From Streptomyces sp. RPT161 (lineage in GTDB: Bacteria; Actinomycetota; Actinomycetes; Streptomycetales; Streptomycetaceae), in contig NZ_JAPZVN010000021.1 in assembly GCF_027533845.1 (NCBI RefSeq), positions 1-64,000 of the forward strand: 64,000 nucleotides of DNA. Reading direction: 5' to 3'. The translations under genes were made by a program, and so were the position numbers. The notes under the pieces were generated by a model, which was not told the origin of the DNA, did not search any database, and was given only the letters and a program-made list of their open reading frames with translations. Position 1 is the stretch's first letter. Each line of letters begins with the position of its first letter. Of the stretch, positions 52,324 to 61,570 are shown piece by piece.

Positions 52324-52531
52324 AGCCCCTGTCTACACTGCCGACCCGGGAGAGGCGAACGCTGAGCGCCACCAGAGGTTGGTCGCCACGCCGTCGGCAC
52401 AGCACTGTTACCGGCCAGTAGATTTGGCCGATCACGCACTCACCCCCGCCACTTGGGTCCCCCTAGGCTCCCTGCACCCGTACCGTACGCGTGCCGCAGG
52501 GGCACCACGGTCTGAGCCTGATGGGACACCG

Positions 52532-54208
52532 ATGACGCGATCCGGCCCCACCCGCGAACGCCGCAACCGCGACCAGCGCCGCGCCCGCCGCTGGCTGACA
52601 ACCACCGTCGCCGCCACGGCACTTGCCCTCGCCGGAACCTTCGCCGCCGTTCCCGCGTCCGCCGCGCCGGCCGGTCAGCCGGTGGCCCGGGCGGGCTCCA
52701 CCGGGTCCTTGCGGCTGGTCGACATCCCCATGAAGGACGGTGTCGTCCTCAAGGCCGATGTGCTCACCCCCGCCCCAGGCTCCCCCGGTGCCGACGCGCA
52801 GGGCCGTTATCCGGTGGTCGTCGAGCCCGCTTCCTGGGGGCAGAACGACCTCGAATACCTGATGCAGAGCCGCAAGCTGGCCGCCGACGGCTATGTGGTG
52901 GTCACCTACACGGTGCGCGGCTTCTGGCTCTCCGGCGGCCAGGTGGACGTCGCGGGCCCCAAGGACGTTGCCGACATCTCCTCGGTCATCGACTGGACGC
53001 TCGCCCACACGCCCGCCGACCCCCGCCGCATCGGCATGACGGGCCTGTCGCTGGGCGCCGGAATGTCGCTGATGGGCGCCGCATTCGACCCGCGGGTCAA
53101 GGCGGTGGCCGCGATGAGCGCCTGGGGCGACCTGGTCAACGCGCTCTACGGCGGGCGGACCCGGCACGTCGGAGCGGCCGGCATCCTGACCGCCGTACAG
53201 ATCCCCACCGGCCGCCAGAGTCCCGAGACCCACGAGGCGGTCAACGACATGTTCACCAACCAGAACATCCCGGAACTCGTCAAGTGGGCCAAGACCAGGT
53301 CCCCGGGCACCTATGTGGACCGCATCAACGCCCACCACACCGCGGTGTTCATCGCGAACGCCTGGACCGACAGCATCTTCAACCCCAGCCAGGTCGCCGA
53401 CTTCTACCAGAAGCTCACCGGCCCCAAGCGGCTGGAACTGCGCCCCGGCGACCACGCCACCCAGGAGATCGGCGGCATGCTGGGCCTGGACAACCCGGCC
53501 TGGGACGACGGCCGGGCGTGGTTCGACCAGCACCTGAAGAACCTGAACGGCGACGCCGCCGACCACCGGGTACAGCTTCAGGTCAGGGAGAACGCCGGGC
53601 AGGAGCAGTACCCCGACTGGCGGTCGATCAGCACCCGCACCCAGCGGCTGGAGCTCGGCCGGGCCAACCTGCTCGGAACCGGAACGCTGGGCGGCGCGCC
53701 AGACACCGGATGGCAGACGTCCATCATGGGCGGCGTGGACTCCGGCGCCGACTCCGGCATCACCGAACTGTCCGGCGGGATGGACCAGTTCCTCGGCATC
53801 CCGCCGACCGTCGAGGTCCCGCTGCTGCCCCGGGCCGTCGCCGCGGTGTGGCAGTCCGCGCCGTACTCCGACGTCCAGCACATCCGCGGGACGGTCGGGT
53901 TCCACACCACGGTCACCTCGTCGTCGCCGAAGGGCACCGTGTTCGCCTACCTCTACGACGTGAACGCCCTGGGGGTCGGCAAGTTGATCACCCATGCGCC
54001 GCAGAGCTGGTCGAGCACGCCTGGGCAGGCCGTACCGCTGGACCTCTCGCTGTTCGCCACCGCCTACGACCTGCCCGCCGGGCACCGGCTGGCGCTGGTG
54101 CTGGACACCAAGGACCCGATGTACGGCAGCGACACCCCGCTCGGCAGCCGGCTGTCGTTCGGCTCCCCGGGGAACGACCCCTCGCGGCTGACCGTACCGC
54201 TGCGCTGA
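52532..54208 (+). CDS. Secreted CocE/NonD-family hydrolase (X-Pro dipeptidyl-peptidase-like)
   Basis: A 558-residue exported alpha/beta hydrolase. The signal sequence has a basic start with RRARRW, then WLTTTVAATALALAGTFAAV and a cleavage site near ASAA; a Tat route is possible. The catalytic domain begins with VDIPMKDGVVLKADV. The nucleophile is Ser173 in TGLSLGAG, with Asp in ANAWTDSIF and His in LRPGDHAT as the rest of the triad. The C-terminal jelly roll (about 380-558) has the PepX-C pattern. It may cleave Xaa-Pro peptides or esters; CocE-like proteins vary. The ATG at 52532 is used, without a strong ribosome binding site. Confidence 0.85.
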   Translation: MTRSGPTRERRNRDQRRARRWLTTTVAATALALAGTFAAVPASAAPAGQPVARAGSTGSLRLVDIPMKDGVVLKADVLTPAPGSPGADAQGRYPVVVEPASWGQNDLEYLMQSRKLAADGYVVVTYTVRGFWLSGGQVDVAGPKDVADISSVIDWTLAHTPADPRRIGMTGLSLGAGMSLMGAAFDPRVKAVAAMSAWGDLVNALYGGRTRHVGAAGILTAVQIPTGRQSPETHEAVNDMFTNQNIPELVKWAKTRSPGTYVDRINAHHTAVFIANAWTDSIFNPSQVADFYQKLTGPKRLELRPGDHATQEIGGMLGLDNPAWDDGRAWFDQHLKNLNGDAADHRVQLQVRENAGQEQYPDWRSISTRTQRLELGRANLLGTGTLGGAPDTGWQTSIMGGVDSGADSGITELSGGMDQFLGIPPTVEVPLLPRAVAAVWQSAPYSDVQHIRGTVGFHTTVTSSSPKGTVFAYLYDVNALGVGKLITHAPQSWSSTPGQAVPLDLSLFATAYDLPAGHRLALVLDTKDPMYGSDTPLGSRLSFGSPGNDPSRLTVPLR

Positions 54209-54324
54209 GCGACGGGGTCGAATGAACGTCCCCGGCCATGGTGTTGGTGTGACCGACGGTGCGACCGGCGGGTTTCTCCTACGATGGGGCACGTACAACA
54301 CCCCACGCAGATAAGGCAGTTGCC

Positions 54325-55146
54325 ATGGTTGAGGACGTTACCGAGGTGGACCAGTCGAAGCCGAGCATCGCCCGGGTCTATGACTATCTGCTCGGTGGCA
54401 AGGACAACTACGCGGTGGACCGGGAGATCGGCGACAAGTTCATCGACGACCTGCCCGGCTCGGTCGCCATCGCGCACAGCAACCGCCAGGTACTGGTGCG
54501 CGCGGTCAGCGACATCGCGCTGCACGGGGGGGTCCGGCAGTTCATCGACATGGGCAGCGGACTGCCGACCGCGGACAACGTCCACCAGGTGGCCGGACGG
54601 CACGCGCCGGACGCCCGCGTGGTCTACGTGGACAACGACCCCATCGTGCTGGCACACGGCCGGGCGCTGCTGGAGGAGACCACCAACACCCGGGTGATCC
54701 GGGCCGACGTACGAGACCCCGAGGCGATCCGCGAGCACCCGGACACCGTCTCGCTGATCGACTTCGAGCAGCCGGTGGCCGTGGTGCTCAGCGCCATCCT
54801 GCACCACATCAACGACGACGAGGACCCGCGCGCGGTGGTCAGCTACTGGCGGGACCGGGTGCCGTCCGGCAGTTACTTCTTCATCAGCCACTTCCGCACC
54901 GGCCACAACGCGGAGACCAGCGAGGCCGAGCAGGTGCTCCAGGCGACGTTCGGGCGCGGCCGGTGGCGCAGCGACGAGGAGATCCGCGAGCTGTTCTGCG
55001 GCATGGAGATCCTGCCGCCCGGCATCGTCCCGGCGGCGCGCTGGCGGCCGGAAGCGGCGGACGGCGTGGCGCACGTCGGTGACGCCGATCGTGAACTGAC
55101 CGTGTGGGAGCAGCTGATCGTGGCGGGGCTGGCGGTCAAGCGGTGA
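54325..55146 (+). CDS. SAM-dependent methyltransferase, PF04672 type
   Basis: A 273-residue protein of the actinomycete S-adenosyl methyltransferase family. The family signature PSIARVYDYLLGGKDNYAVD is at residues 13-32. The SAM fold shows QFIDMGSGLPTADNVHQVA, VVYVDNDPIVLAHGRALL and AVVLSAILHHINDDEDP. The substrates of this large family are generally unknown. The ATG has AAGG upstream. Its last 11 bases overlap the 3' end of the convergent ArsR gene. Confidence 0.9.
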   Translation: MVEDVTEVDQSKPSIARVYDYLLGGKDNYAVDREIGDKFIDDLPGSVAIAHSNRQVLVRAVSDIALHGGVRQFIDMGSGLPTADNVHQVAGRHAPDARVVYVDNDPIVLAHGRALLEETTNTRVIRADVRDPEAIREHPDTVSLIDFEQPVAVVLSAILHHINDDEDPRAVVSYWRDRVPSGSYFFISHFRTGHNAETSEAEQVLQATFGRGRWRSDEEIRELFCGMEILPPGIVPAARWRPEAADGVAHVGDADRELTVWEQLIVAGLAVKR

Positions 55147-55450
55147 CGGCCAGCCGGGGCGGCTGTATCAGGGACAGCAACCGCTGGAGCCTGGTCAGCC
55201 CTTCCGGCCGTACCGAGTAGCAGATCTGCGCGCCCCGGCGGCGGGAGGCGACCAGACCGGCCTCCCGCAGCACCTTCAGGTGCTGGCTGATGGTGGGCTG
55301 GGTCACGTCGAACAGATCGGTGAACTCGCAGGCGCGGATCTCCGGTTCGGTCGCCAGCGCTCGCATGATGCCCAACCGCACGGGGTGCCCGAGCGCCCGC
55401 AGCATCGCCACTTCCGCGAAGTCATCCGCAGTCCGTGTCACGTTCGACAC
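55136..55450 (-). CDS. ArsR-family transcriptional regulator
   Basis: A 104-residue winged-helix protein: MLRALGHPVRLGIMRALATE, recognition region DVTQPTISQHLKVLREAGLV and wing RRRGAQICYSVRPEG. Cys40 in IRACEFTDLF is at the place where arsenic sensors carry their cysteine pair, but only one cysteine is here, so thiol or other signals are possible. The GTG at 55450 lies inside an inverted repeat (55446-55465); a GTG three codons in is also possible. It overlaps the methyltransferase gene tail-to-tail and is divergent from the metallopeptidase gene. Confidence 0.85.
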   Translation of the reverse strand: MSNVTRTADDFAEVAMLRALGHPVRLGIMRALATEPEIRACEFTDLFDVTQPTISQHLKVLREAGLVASRRRGAQICYSVRPEGLTRLQRLLSLIQPPRLAVTA

Positions 55451-55465
55451 CGTACCAACGGTGTC
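55446..55465. promoter_or_regulatory. Inverted repeat over the ArsR start codon
   Basis: GACACCGT-N4-ACGGTGTC is a perfect 8-4-8 inverted repeat spanning the GTG start of the ArsR-family gene, in the 105-base gap to the divergent peptidase gene. It is a candidate operator; its position suggests autoregulation and perhaps a leaderless transcript. Confidence 0.5.
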
Positions 55466-55555
55466 CGCGCAGCGGGTCGCGAATGGTCAACCGCCAGAAG
55501 GACCAAGGAAGTTAGACTCGTCCCGTCATCAGGCTCCTGCCCGTGGGAGGTGCGG

Positions 55556-56137
55556 ATGTCCGGCAGTCGGGACCGATCGCAACCGGCCACCGGGCGGCAC
55601 ATGCGCGCCGCGTGCGAAGCGCTCCTGTACGGCCTGCGTGTGCCCGAGGGCGGCGACATCCGCCAGCTGTGCGAACACCTCGGCGCCCGGCGCGGCCGCC
55701 CGATCCGGCTGCTGCCGACAGAGCTTCAGTGCGCCCATCTGTACGGGCTGTGGCTGGCCACGGACGTCGCGGACCTGATCGTCTACGAGGCGCACACCAG
55801 CAAACCGCACCAGGAACACATCATCGCCCACGAGCTGTCCCACATGATCTGCGGGCACCACAGCGGCGGAACGATGAACGACGGTACGGCCGGACACCTC
55901 TTCCCGGACATCAACCCGGACGTGGTCCGCGGCATGCTGCGCCGCTCCGGCTACTCGGACCACGACGAGCAGGAAGCCGAGACGATGGCTTCGCTGATCC
56001 TCACCCGCTACCGGCGGCGCACCGCGGTCCCCGCACCGAGCGCGCCGCTGGAACAGGCCGAGGCCATCGCCCGCATCGAGAGCGTGGTGGGCCGCCCCGA
56101 CCCCGGGCGCGACGGTCGCGCCCACGGCCGGATCTGA
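55556..56137 (+). CDS. ImmA/IrrE-type (M78) metallopeptidase-like protein
   Basis: A 193-residue soluble protein with the zinc motif His92-Glu93-x2-His96 in EHIIAHELSHMICGHH and a downstream glutamate in HDEQEAETMASLIL, the ImmA/IrrE pattern. Family members cleave DNA-bound repressors of the XRE type; a related streptomycete group is called ParH-like. No XRE gene is next to it. GGGAGG precedes the ATG. The next gene begins three bases after its stop and encodes a polytopic membrane protein, so the two likely act together. Confidence 0.82.
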   Translation: MSGSRDRSQPATGRHMRAACEALLYGLRVPEGGDIRQLCEHLGARRGRPIRLLPTELQCAHLYGLWLATDVADLIVYEAHTSKPHQEHIIAHELSHMICGHHSGGTMNDGTAGHLFPDINPDVVRGMLRRSGYSDHDEQEAETMASLILTRYRRRTAVPAPSAPLEQAEAIARIESVVGRPDPGRDGRAHGRI

Positions 56138-56140
56138 CGC

Positions 56141-57304
56141 ATGGAGTACCAGTTCCTCTCCTGGACCTGCGCCGTCGCGGGGTTGTCGGCGTTCCTCTAC
56201 AAGCTGCCCGCGCTGTCGCGCAGCCGCCGCAATCCGGCGATGATCGCGCTGTGCGTGTACTTCCTGTGCTCCGGGCTCAGCTTCCTGGTCGACCTGGACG
56301 CGTTCCGCGAGCACATCTGCCGGTTCCTCGCCTATCCGAACATCACCACCATCCTGGTGCAGGCCGCGGTGGTGGTGCTGACGGCGGCCCAGCAGGTGGT
56401 GCTCATCCACTGGTCGCACCCACCGGCCGAGGCACGTCTGAGGACCCGGCGCAGGCTGCTCGGGTTCGGCATCGCGCTGTCCGTGCTGCTGGTCATGTTC
56501 TACGTGGTGGACCCCACCCGGCATCCGGCCAGCGCGGAGTCCGCGCTCCTGCTCAACATGTCCAATCCGCGCTACGCCGCCTACCTGTGCTGCTACCTCG
56601 GTGTGTGCACGGCGGGCCAACTCTCGGCGTTCCGGCTGTCGTTGAGGTACGCCAGGATCGCCAACCGGCAGTGGCTGCGGCTGGGCATGTGGTCGGTGAC
56701 CGCCGGGGCGACGCTGGTGCTGCTGTACTGCGCCGTCCGGTACGCCGAGATCGCGGCCACCCGGCTGGGCTTCGACACCGCGTCATGGGACTCGCTGTAC
56801 TGGTTCACCGGGGACATCGGGTCCCTGCTGCAACTGTTCGGGTGGACGGTGCCGTCCTGGGGCCCCCGGCTGTCGGCCGCCGCCCGCTGGCTGGAAAGCT
56901 ACCGGGCCTACCGGCGGCTGCGCCCGCTGTGGTGGGCGCTGTACCGAGCGGTACCCACCATCGCCCTGGACCCGCCGCCGTCCCCGCTGCTGGACCTGCT
57001 GCCGCCGCGCGACCTCGACTACCGGCTCTACCGTCGGGTCATCGAGATCAGGGACGCCCAGCTGGCGCTGCGCCCCTACGTCGGACCGCAGGCCGAGCGG
57101 CCCGGCAGCGCCCCTGACGAGCCGCCCTCGGCAGCCCGTGAGGCGCTGCGCCTGAAGGCGGCGCTACGGGCCAGATCGGACAACGCGGCACCGTCCGGCG
57201 GACCAACAGTGGCGTTCCCCGGCGCGCGCAACGAGGATTTCGGCAAGGAGATCGTCTGGCTGACCCGGGTCGCCGACAGCTTCCGCAAGGCGCCGCACCG
57301 CTGA
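56141..57304 (+). CDS. MAB_1171c-like polytopic membrane protein
   Basis: A 387-residue protein with about seven hydrophobic segments in the first 250 residues (starting FLSWTCAVAGLSAFLYKLPA) and a soluble C-terminal part of about 130 residues (SYRAYRRLRPLWWALYRAVP, then DLDYRLYRRVIEIRDAQL). This matches the actinobacterial MAB_1171c-like family, often encoded beside ImmA/IrrE peptidases. A membrane sensor that controls the peptidase is a reasonable guess. It follows the peptidase gene by three bases. Confidence 0.78.
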   Translation: MEYQFLSWTCAVAGLSAFLYKLPALSRSRRNPAMIALCVYFLCSGLSFLVDLDAFREHICRFLAYPNITTILVQAAVVVLTAAQQVVLIHWSHPPAEARLRTRRRLLGFGIALSVLLVMFYVVDPTRHPASAESALLLNMSNPRYAAYLCCYLGVCTAGQLSAFRLSLRYARIANRQWLRLGMWSVTAGATLVLLYCAVRYAEIAATRLGFDTASWDSLYWFTGDIGSLLQLFGWTVPSWGPRLSAAARWLESYRAYRRLRPLWWALYRAVPTIALDPPPSPLLDLLPPRDLDYRLYRRVIEIRDAQLALRPYVGPQAERPGSAPDEPPSAAREALRLKAALRARSDNAAPSGGPTVAFPGARNEDFGKEIVWLTRVADSFRKAPHR

Positions 57305-57326
57305 GCCAGGCCCGAGGGAGGAGTCC

Positions 57327-58220
57327 ATGGAGAGCCGCGGCCCCGGCTGCCGTGCGTCCGTCGTCGCGACGACCCGGCGGTTGCTCACCCTCGACCAGCG
57401 GGTGGGCGCCCGTGCCGCGGCCCGTTCCGCCGCACTCGCCGCCAACCGGTCGTACCAGTCGCTCGCCGACCGTGAACTGTGCGCGGCGGTGGCCGAGTTG
57501 CGGGAGGTGGCGGCCTGGATCCTGTTCGACGCCGAGGAACAGGCACTCGCCCACCGCCTGAACCAGCGGGCACTGGCGATGGCCCGGTGCTGTGCGGACC
57601 GCGCGACGGAACGGCTGGTGCTGGCCAACCTGAGCATGCAGCAGGCGCACATCGGCCAGCTACGCGCCTCGTACGACACCGCCGCCCTCGGTCTGGCCAC
57701 CGCGCCCACCGCCAGGGTCGCCACCGTCTTCGCCGTTCGGCAGGCCCGCGCGCTCGCCATGGCGGGGCAACGGGCCACCGCGCTGAGGGCGTTCGACCGG
57801 GCCGACAGCCTCTTTCTGGACGGACTGTCCGACCGGGATCCGCCCTGGGCCTGGTGGGTGGACCAGCACGAACTCGACGGCCACCGCGGCATCACCCTCG
57901 CGGCGCTCCAGGACTGGGACAGGGCGATCGAACTGCTGGAGGGCGTCAGCCAGGACGGCGGCTGCGACGCCCCCGCCTATCGTGTGCTGTTCAGCACCGA
58001 GCTGCTCGCGGCGCTGGTCGGCGCCGGAGCCTGGCGCCAGGCCAGGGAGTCGGCGGAACGGCTGATGCCGTACGCGCACGCGATCGGTTCCGGGCGGGCG
58101 GTCAGCTCGCTGCGCCAAACGATCCGGGCCATCGGGTGCCGTTCCGGCACTCCCGTCCCGCTACGGGACGCCGCACACCAGCTCGCCCTACTGCTGCCCC
58201 TGCCCGACACCCCGGCATGA
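57327..58220 (+). CDS. TPR-like protein, possibly the sensor half of an XRE regulator
   Basis: A 297-residue all-helical protein with repeated helix pairs (LNQRALAMARCCADRATERL, RASYDTAALGLATAPTARVA, GQRATALRAFDRADSLFLDG, ALQDWDRAIELLEGVSQDGG) like the TPR-type C-terminal half of streptomycete XRE regulators. The N-terminal DNA-binding domain those proteins carry is absent. GGGAGGAG precedes the ATG. It follows the membrane protein gene by 22 bases, so peptidase, membrane protein and TPR protein appear to form one operon. Confidence 0.65.
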   Translation: MESRGPGCRASVVATTRRLLTLDQRVGARAAARSAALAANRSYQSLADRELCAAVAELREVAAWILFDAEEQALAHRLNQRALAMARCCADRATERLVLANLSMQQAHIGQLRASYDTAALGLATAPTARVATVFAVRQARALAMAGQRATALRAFDRADSLFLDGLSDRDPPWAWWVDQHELDGHRGITLAALQDWDRAIELLEGVSQDGGCDAPAYRVLFSTELLAALVGAGAWRQARESAERLMPYAHAIGSGRAVSSLRQTIRAIGCRSGTPVPLRDAAHQLALLLPLPDTPA

Positions 58221-58248
58221 CCTCCCCCGGATCGAAGGGACCGCCGCG

Positions 58249-58725
58249 TTGTACGTCTCCAAGCCGCATCTGTTCCTCGCCGCGCTCACCGCGCTGTTCG
58301 CCGCGCTGCTGGTGCTGGTCATCGCGACTCCCGCCGTCCACGCCGCGCTTGGCTCCGCCCAGCGGTCCGCGCCCGCGACCGGCCCGCTGCGCGGCGACGC
58401 GTATGTCGACACCCGGCTGTTCTTCGGCACGGGGCGGCACACCCGTCAACCGCCCGTCACCGACCAGCAGTTCCTCGCGTTCGTCGCCCAGCACGTCACC
58501 CCGCGTTTCCAGTCGGGGCTGACCATCGAGAAGGGCCGGGGACAGTGGCGTGACCGTTCCGGCAGCATCAACCGCGAACGGTCCTATGAGTTGATCCTGC
58601 TCTACCCGGCCGCGCAGGCGCGGGCCCGGGACGCGGACATAGAGGAGATCCGCGACGCCTACAAGCACGCCTACGGCATGGAGTCCGTCGGCCGCGCCGA
58701 CGAGGCGGCGCGCGTCAACTTCTAG
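58249..58725 (+). CDS. DUF3574-family exported protein
   Basis: A 158-residue protein with an N-terminal hydrophobic segment (FLAALTALFAALLVLVIATP, residues 9-28) acting as signal peptide or anchor. The DUF3574 pattern follows: DTRLFFGTGRH, FLAFVAQHVTPRFQSGLTI, GQWRDRSGSINRERSYEL and a C-terminal EIRDAYKHAYGMESVGR. Function is unknown. The TTG start has AAGGGA upstream. It ends one base from the convergent deacetylase gene. Confidence 0.78.
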   Translation: MYVSKPHLFLAALTALFAALLVLVIATPAVHAALGSAQRSAPATGPLRGDAYVDTRLFFGTGRHTRQPPVTDQQFLAFVAQHVTPRFQSGLTIEKGRGQWRDRSGSINRERSYELILLYPAAQARARDADIEEIRDAYKHAYGMESVGRADEAARVNF

Positions 58726-58726
58726 G

Positions 58727-59665
58727 TCACCGCGGCGGCTTCCAGGTCAGGCCCGCGTCGCGCGCCACATGGTCGGCGATGTCCGCGTGGGTGGCGTACC
58801 AGACGTCCCCCCGGTCGTGGACGTAGTCCAGCAGCTCCTCAAGTACGACGAGCCGGGAGCGGTGCCCGATCACATGCGGGTGCAGGGTGAGTTGGAACAG
58901 CCCGCCCTGCGCGTAGGCACCGTCGAACTCGTCGCGCCACAGCCGCCCGACGTCCCGGGGCGTCACACCCGGGCCCGCCGCGGTGCCCGGGTGCCGGGGG
59001 AAGTACGGGGCGTCGTCGCGTATCCACTCGACGGGGATCTCCACCATGCCCGTGGGCCGGCCGTCCGCCACGATCTCGTACGGCTCGTCGTCCGCCATGA
59101 GCGAGGAGTCGTACCGCAGCCCCAACTCCGCGCTGATCTCCAGGGTGTGCTCGCCGAACTCCCATGAGGGGGTGCGGATGCCCACCGGCCGTTTGCCGCA
59201 GATCCGCTCCAGGGTGTCCGCGCTGCGATGGGCCAGCTCCCGTTCGGCGTCCGGGCTCAGCGCGGTGTTGCGTTCGTGGATCCAGCCGTGGATGCCCACC
59301 TCGTGGCCGGCCTCGGCATAGCCGCGCGCCTCGTCCGGGCGCAGCAGCGCCATGACCGCGGGCACGAAGAACGTGGCGGGGATGGACCGCCGCTCCAGCA
59401 GCCGCATGATCTTGGGCACCGCGACCCGGGCCCCGTACTCGCCCTGGGAGAGCCTGCCGGGACCGGTCTGCCGGTCGCGCAGCGGGATCGACTCGTGGTC
59501 GGCGTCGAAGGACAGTGCCACCGCCGCCTTCGCGCCGCCGGGCCACCGCTCGGGTGCCAGGCTCCGCCCGGCCCGTACCCGTTCGACATGCGTCCGCCAG
59601 ACGGACTCGCTCCACTGCCAGGGTTCATCCGGTTCGCCCGCGCCCCGCGACGGAGACATCGCCAT
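58727..59665 (-). CDS. Polysaccharide deacetylase-family (PuuE-like) hydrolase
   Basis: A 312-residue NodB-homology protein without signal peptide. The metal motifs are AVALSFDADHES (first motif) and EVGIHGWIHERN (His-x3-His), followed by VGIRTPSWEFG and the C-terminal LTLHPHVIGH. The sequence resembles the PuuE/allantoinase-like and chitooligosaccharide deacetylase-like cytosolic branch. It may hydrolyse an amide or acetamido compound. GGAGGGGAG precedes the ATG. It is followed upstream on the same strand by an APC permease gene 50 bases away, possibly one operon. Confidence 0.83.
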   Translation of the reverse strand: MAMSPSRGAGEPDEPWQWSESVWRTHVERVRAGRSLAPERWPGGAKAAVALSFDADHESIPLRDRQTGPGRLSQGEYGARVAVPKIMRLLERRSIPATFFVPAVMALLRPDEARGYAEAGHEVGIHGWIHERNTALSPDAERELAHRSADTLERICGKRPVGIRTPSWEFGEHTLEISAELGLRYDSSLMADDEPYEIVADGRPTGMVEIPVEWIRDDAPYFPRHPGTAAGPGVTPRDVGRLWRDEFDGAYAQGGLFQLTLHPHVIGHRSRLVVLEELLDYVHDRGDVWYATHADIADHVARDAGLTWKPPR

Positions 59666-59715
59666 GGGAACTCCCCTCCTTGGAGCCTCTTACGGTAACG
59701 CCGGGTCACCACCTG

Positions 59716-61401
59716 TCAGCGCGGGAATTCCGCCATACCGCCGGGTGCGGTCGCCGCGCCCTCCGCGAGGTGCCGGCGCCCCGAGCGCACCGCCCAGCCG
59801 AACACCCCGAGGCTGAACGCGGCGACCGCGAAGGAATCGTAGGGCTGGGGCAGCACAGCGGTGCCGCCGAAGGCGCCCAGCGCGGAGCAGGCCAGCAGGC
59901 CGAGCAGCCAGGCGGGCAGCCAGGCGCCCTTGCGAACCTCCCTCAGGAGTACGGCGGTTGGCTCGTGCCGCCGTACCCACCAGAACAGCGGCACCCCCAG
60001 CAGCGCCAGCGGCAGCGTCACCCGCAACCGGTGCCAGCTCGACCAGTACACGAACAAGGTGGCCACCACGAAGCTGACCGGTGCGATCCAGCGCACCCCC
60101 GGCACCCGCCCGGGGCCCGCCACCCGCAGGGTGTACGCGGCCACCGCCGAGGTGGCGTACCCCAGCAGGAACAGGTTGCCGATTGTGCTGACCACGTCCT
60201 GCCAGCCGCCGAACGGCAGCAGGAACAGCAACGTCACCGCGAGGTTCAGCGCCAGCCCCCGGCGCGGAATGCCGGAACCGGCGTGCACCCGCATGAACCA
60301 GTGCGGCAACATCCGGTTCTTCGCCAGCGCGTATGTGCGCCGGGCGTGCGCCGCCACACCGACGAAGGCCCCGCCGGCGGGTGAGACCACGGCGTCGGCG
60401 TACAGCAGGAGGGCGAGCCAGTGCAGATTGAGCAGCAGCGCCAGCTGGCCGAACGGCGAGTCGAAGCTGACCCCGTGCCAGCCGTGGGCCAGTGCCTGCT
60501 CCGGTACCGAGCACAAATAGGCCAACTGCAGTCCGACGTAGAGCAGTACCGCCAGCCCGATCGCGGTCAGCACCGCGCGCGGCATGTCCCGCCGGGGGTC
60601 GCGCGCCTCGCCGGAGAACTCCACCGGTGCCTGGAAGCCGTTCACCGAGTAGACGACACCGCCCATCGACAGCGCGGTCAGCCCTGCCGACCACCCGTAG
60701 GGGGCGAAGCCGCCGTGCTCGGTCAGCCGGTGCGGATGGAATCCGGAGACCAGCAGCAGGACCACGGTGATCGTGGGCACGGCCAGCTTGAGCACCGAGA
60801 CCAGCAGGTTGACCCGGGCGAACAGCCGGACGCCGAACCAGTTGAGCGCACCGAGCGAGACGGTGACGGCCGCGGCCAGCGACAGCCCTGCCCAGCTCAG
60901 CCGGGCACCGTGGTAGAGCCAGGGCAGCCAGTGCGAGACGTACCGCAGGATCGCGGTCACCTCCGCGGCGTGCGCCCCCACCGACAGCAGCACCGCCCAG
61001 CTGATCACGCCCGCCACCAGCGGCCCGTTGGCGTACAGCGGCCAGCGCACGGTACCCCCGGCCTCCGGCCGGCTGGCACCCAGCTCGACCATCACCAGGG
61101 CGACCAGACCGGCGAGCGCACCGGCCGCCAACCAGCACAGCAGGGACAGCGGCCCGGCGATCCGCGCCGCGTACATCGCGCCGAACAGCCAACCGGAACC
61201 GACGATGTCGCTGAAGCCGATCGCGCCCAGGCCCCAGCAGCCCAGTCGGCGGTGGAGCTTGCGTTCCTCGACCCTGACGTCCTGCGCGGCGCCCGGGACC
61301 GGGGTGCGGGCAGGGCTCACCGCGCGGGGTGGCGGCGTCTCCTCCAGCGGCGGTTGCGACACCAGCGATGGGTACCCCCGCGCGCCGCGGGAACCACGCA
61401 C
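59716..61401 (-). CDS. APC-superfamily permease
   Basis: A 561-residue membrane transporter with 12-14 hydrophobic segments after a 45-residue cytosolic N-terminus. The segment GLGAIGFSDIVGSGWLFGAM is the first-helix substrate motif. VVYSVNGFQAPVEFSGEARD is the consensus APC region between helices 6 and 7. The start is uncertain: GTG at 61401, or a GTG at residue 15. It is divergent from the carbamoyltransferase-like gene and upstream of the deacetylase gene, so it could supply a substrate for either. Confidence 0.83.
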   Translation of the reverse strand: MRGSRGARGYPSLVSQPPLEETPPPRAVSPARTPVPGAAQDVRVEERKLHRRLGCWGLGAIGFSDIVGSGWLFGAMYAARIAGPLSLLCWLAAGALAGLVALVMVELGASRPEAGGTVRWPLYANGPLVAGVISWAVLLSVGAHAAEVTAILRYVSHWLPWLYHGARLSWAGLSLAAAVTVSLGALNWFGVRLFARVNLLVSVLKLAVPTITVVLLLVSGFHPHRLTEHGGFAPYGWSAGLTALSMGGVVYSVNGFQAPVEFSGEARDPRRDMPRAVLTAIGLAVLLYVGLQLAYLCSVPEQALAHGWHGVSFDSPFGQLALLLNLHWLALLLYADAVVSPAGGAFVGVAAHARRTYALAKNRMLPHWFMRVHAGSGIPRRGLALNLAVTLLFLLPFGGWQDVVSTIGNLFLLGYATSAVAAYTLRVAGPGRVPGVRWIAPVSFVVATLFVYWSSWHRLRVTLPLALLGVPLFWWVRRHEPTAVLLREVRKGAWLPAWLLGLLACSALGAFGGTAVLPQPYDSFAVAAFSLGVFGWAVRSGRRHLAEGAATAPGGMAEFPR

Positions 61402-61570
61402 CGTGACCGCACTTCACCGGCCCGCAGCAGCGTCCGGGTTCCTCCGGGCCGCCGAGGGGGTGACGCGCGGCCGATTCGTTTCCCCGCCGCATGGTGCCGG
61501 GGCGTTCCGGTTGCTACCTTCCCCCGGCTGAGGCCACGTTTGACCAGCCGACCGAGGGGGTCGCCCGAGC

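Noticed and set aside
49456-52365. 969-codon plus-strand frame across the sensor phosphatase
   Set aside because: Antisense shadow of a gene with recognisable PAS, GAF, SpoIIE and ATPase domains.
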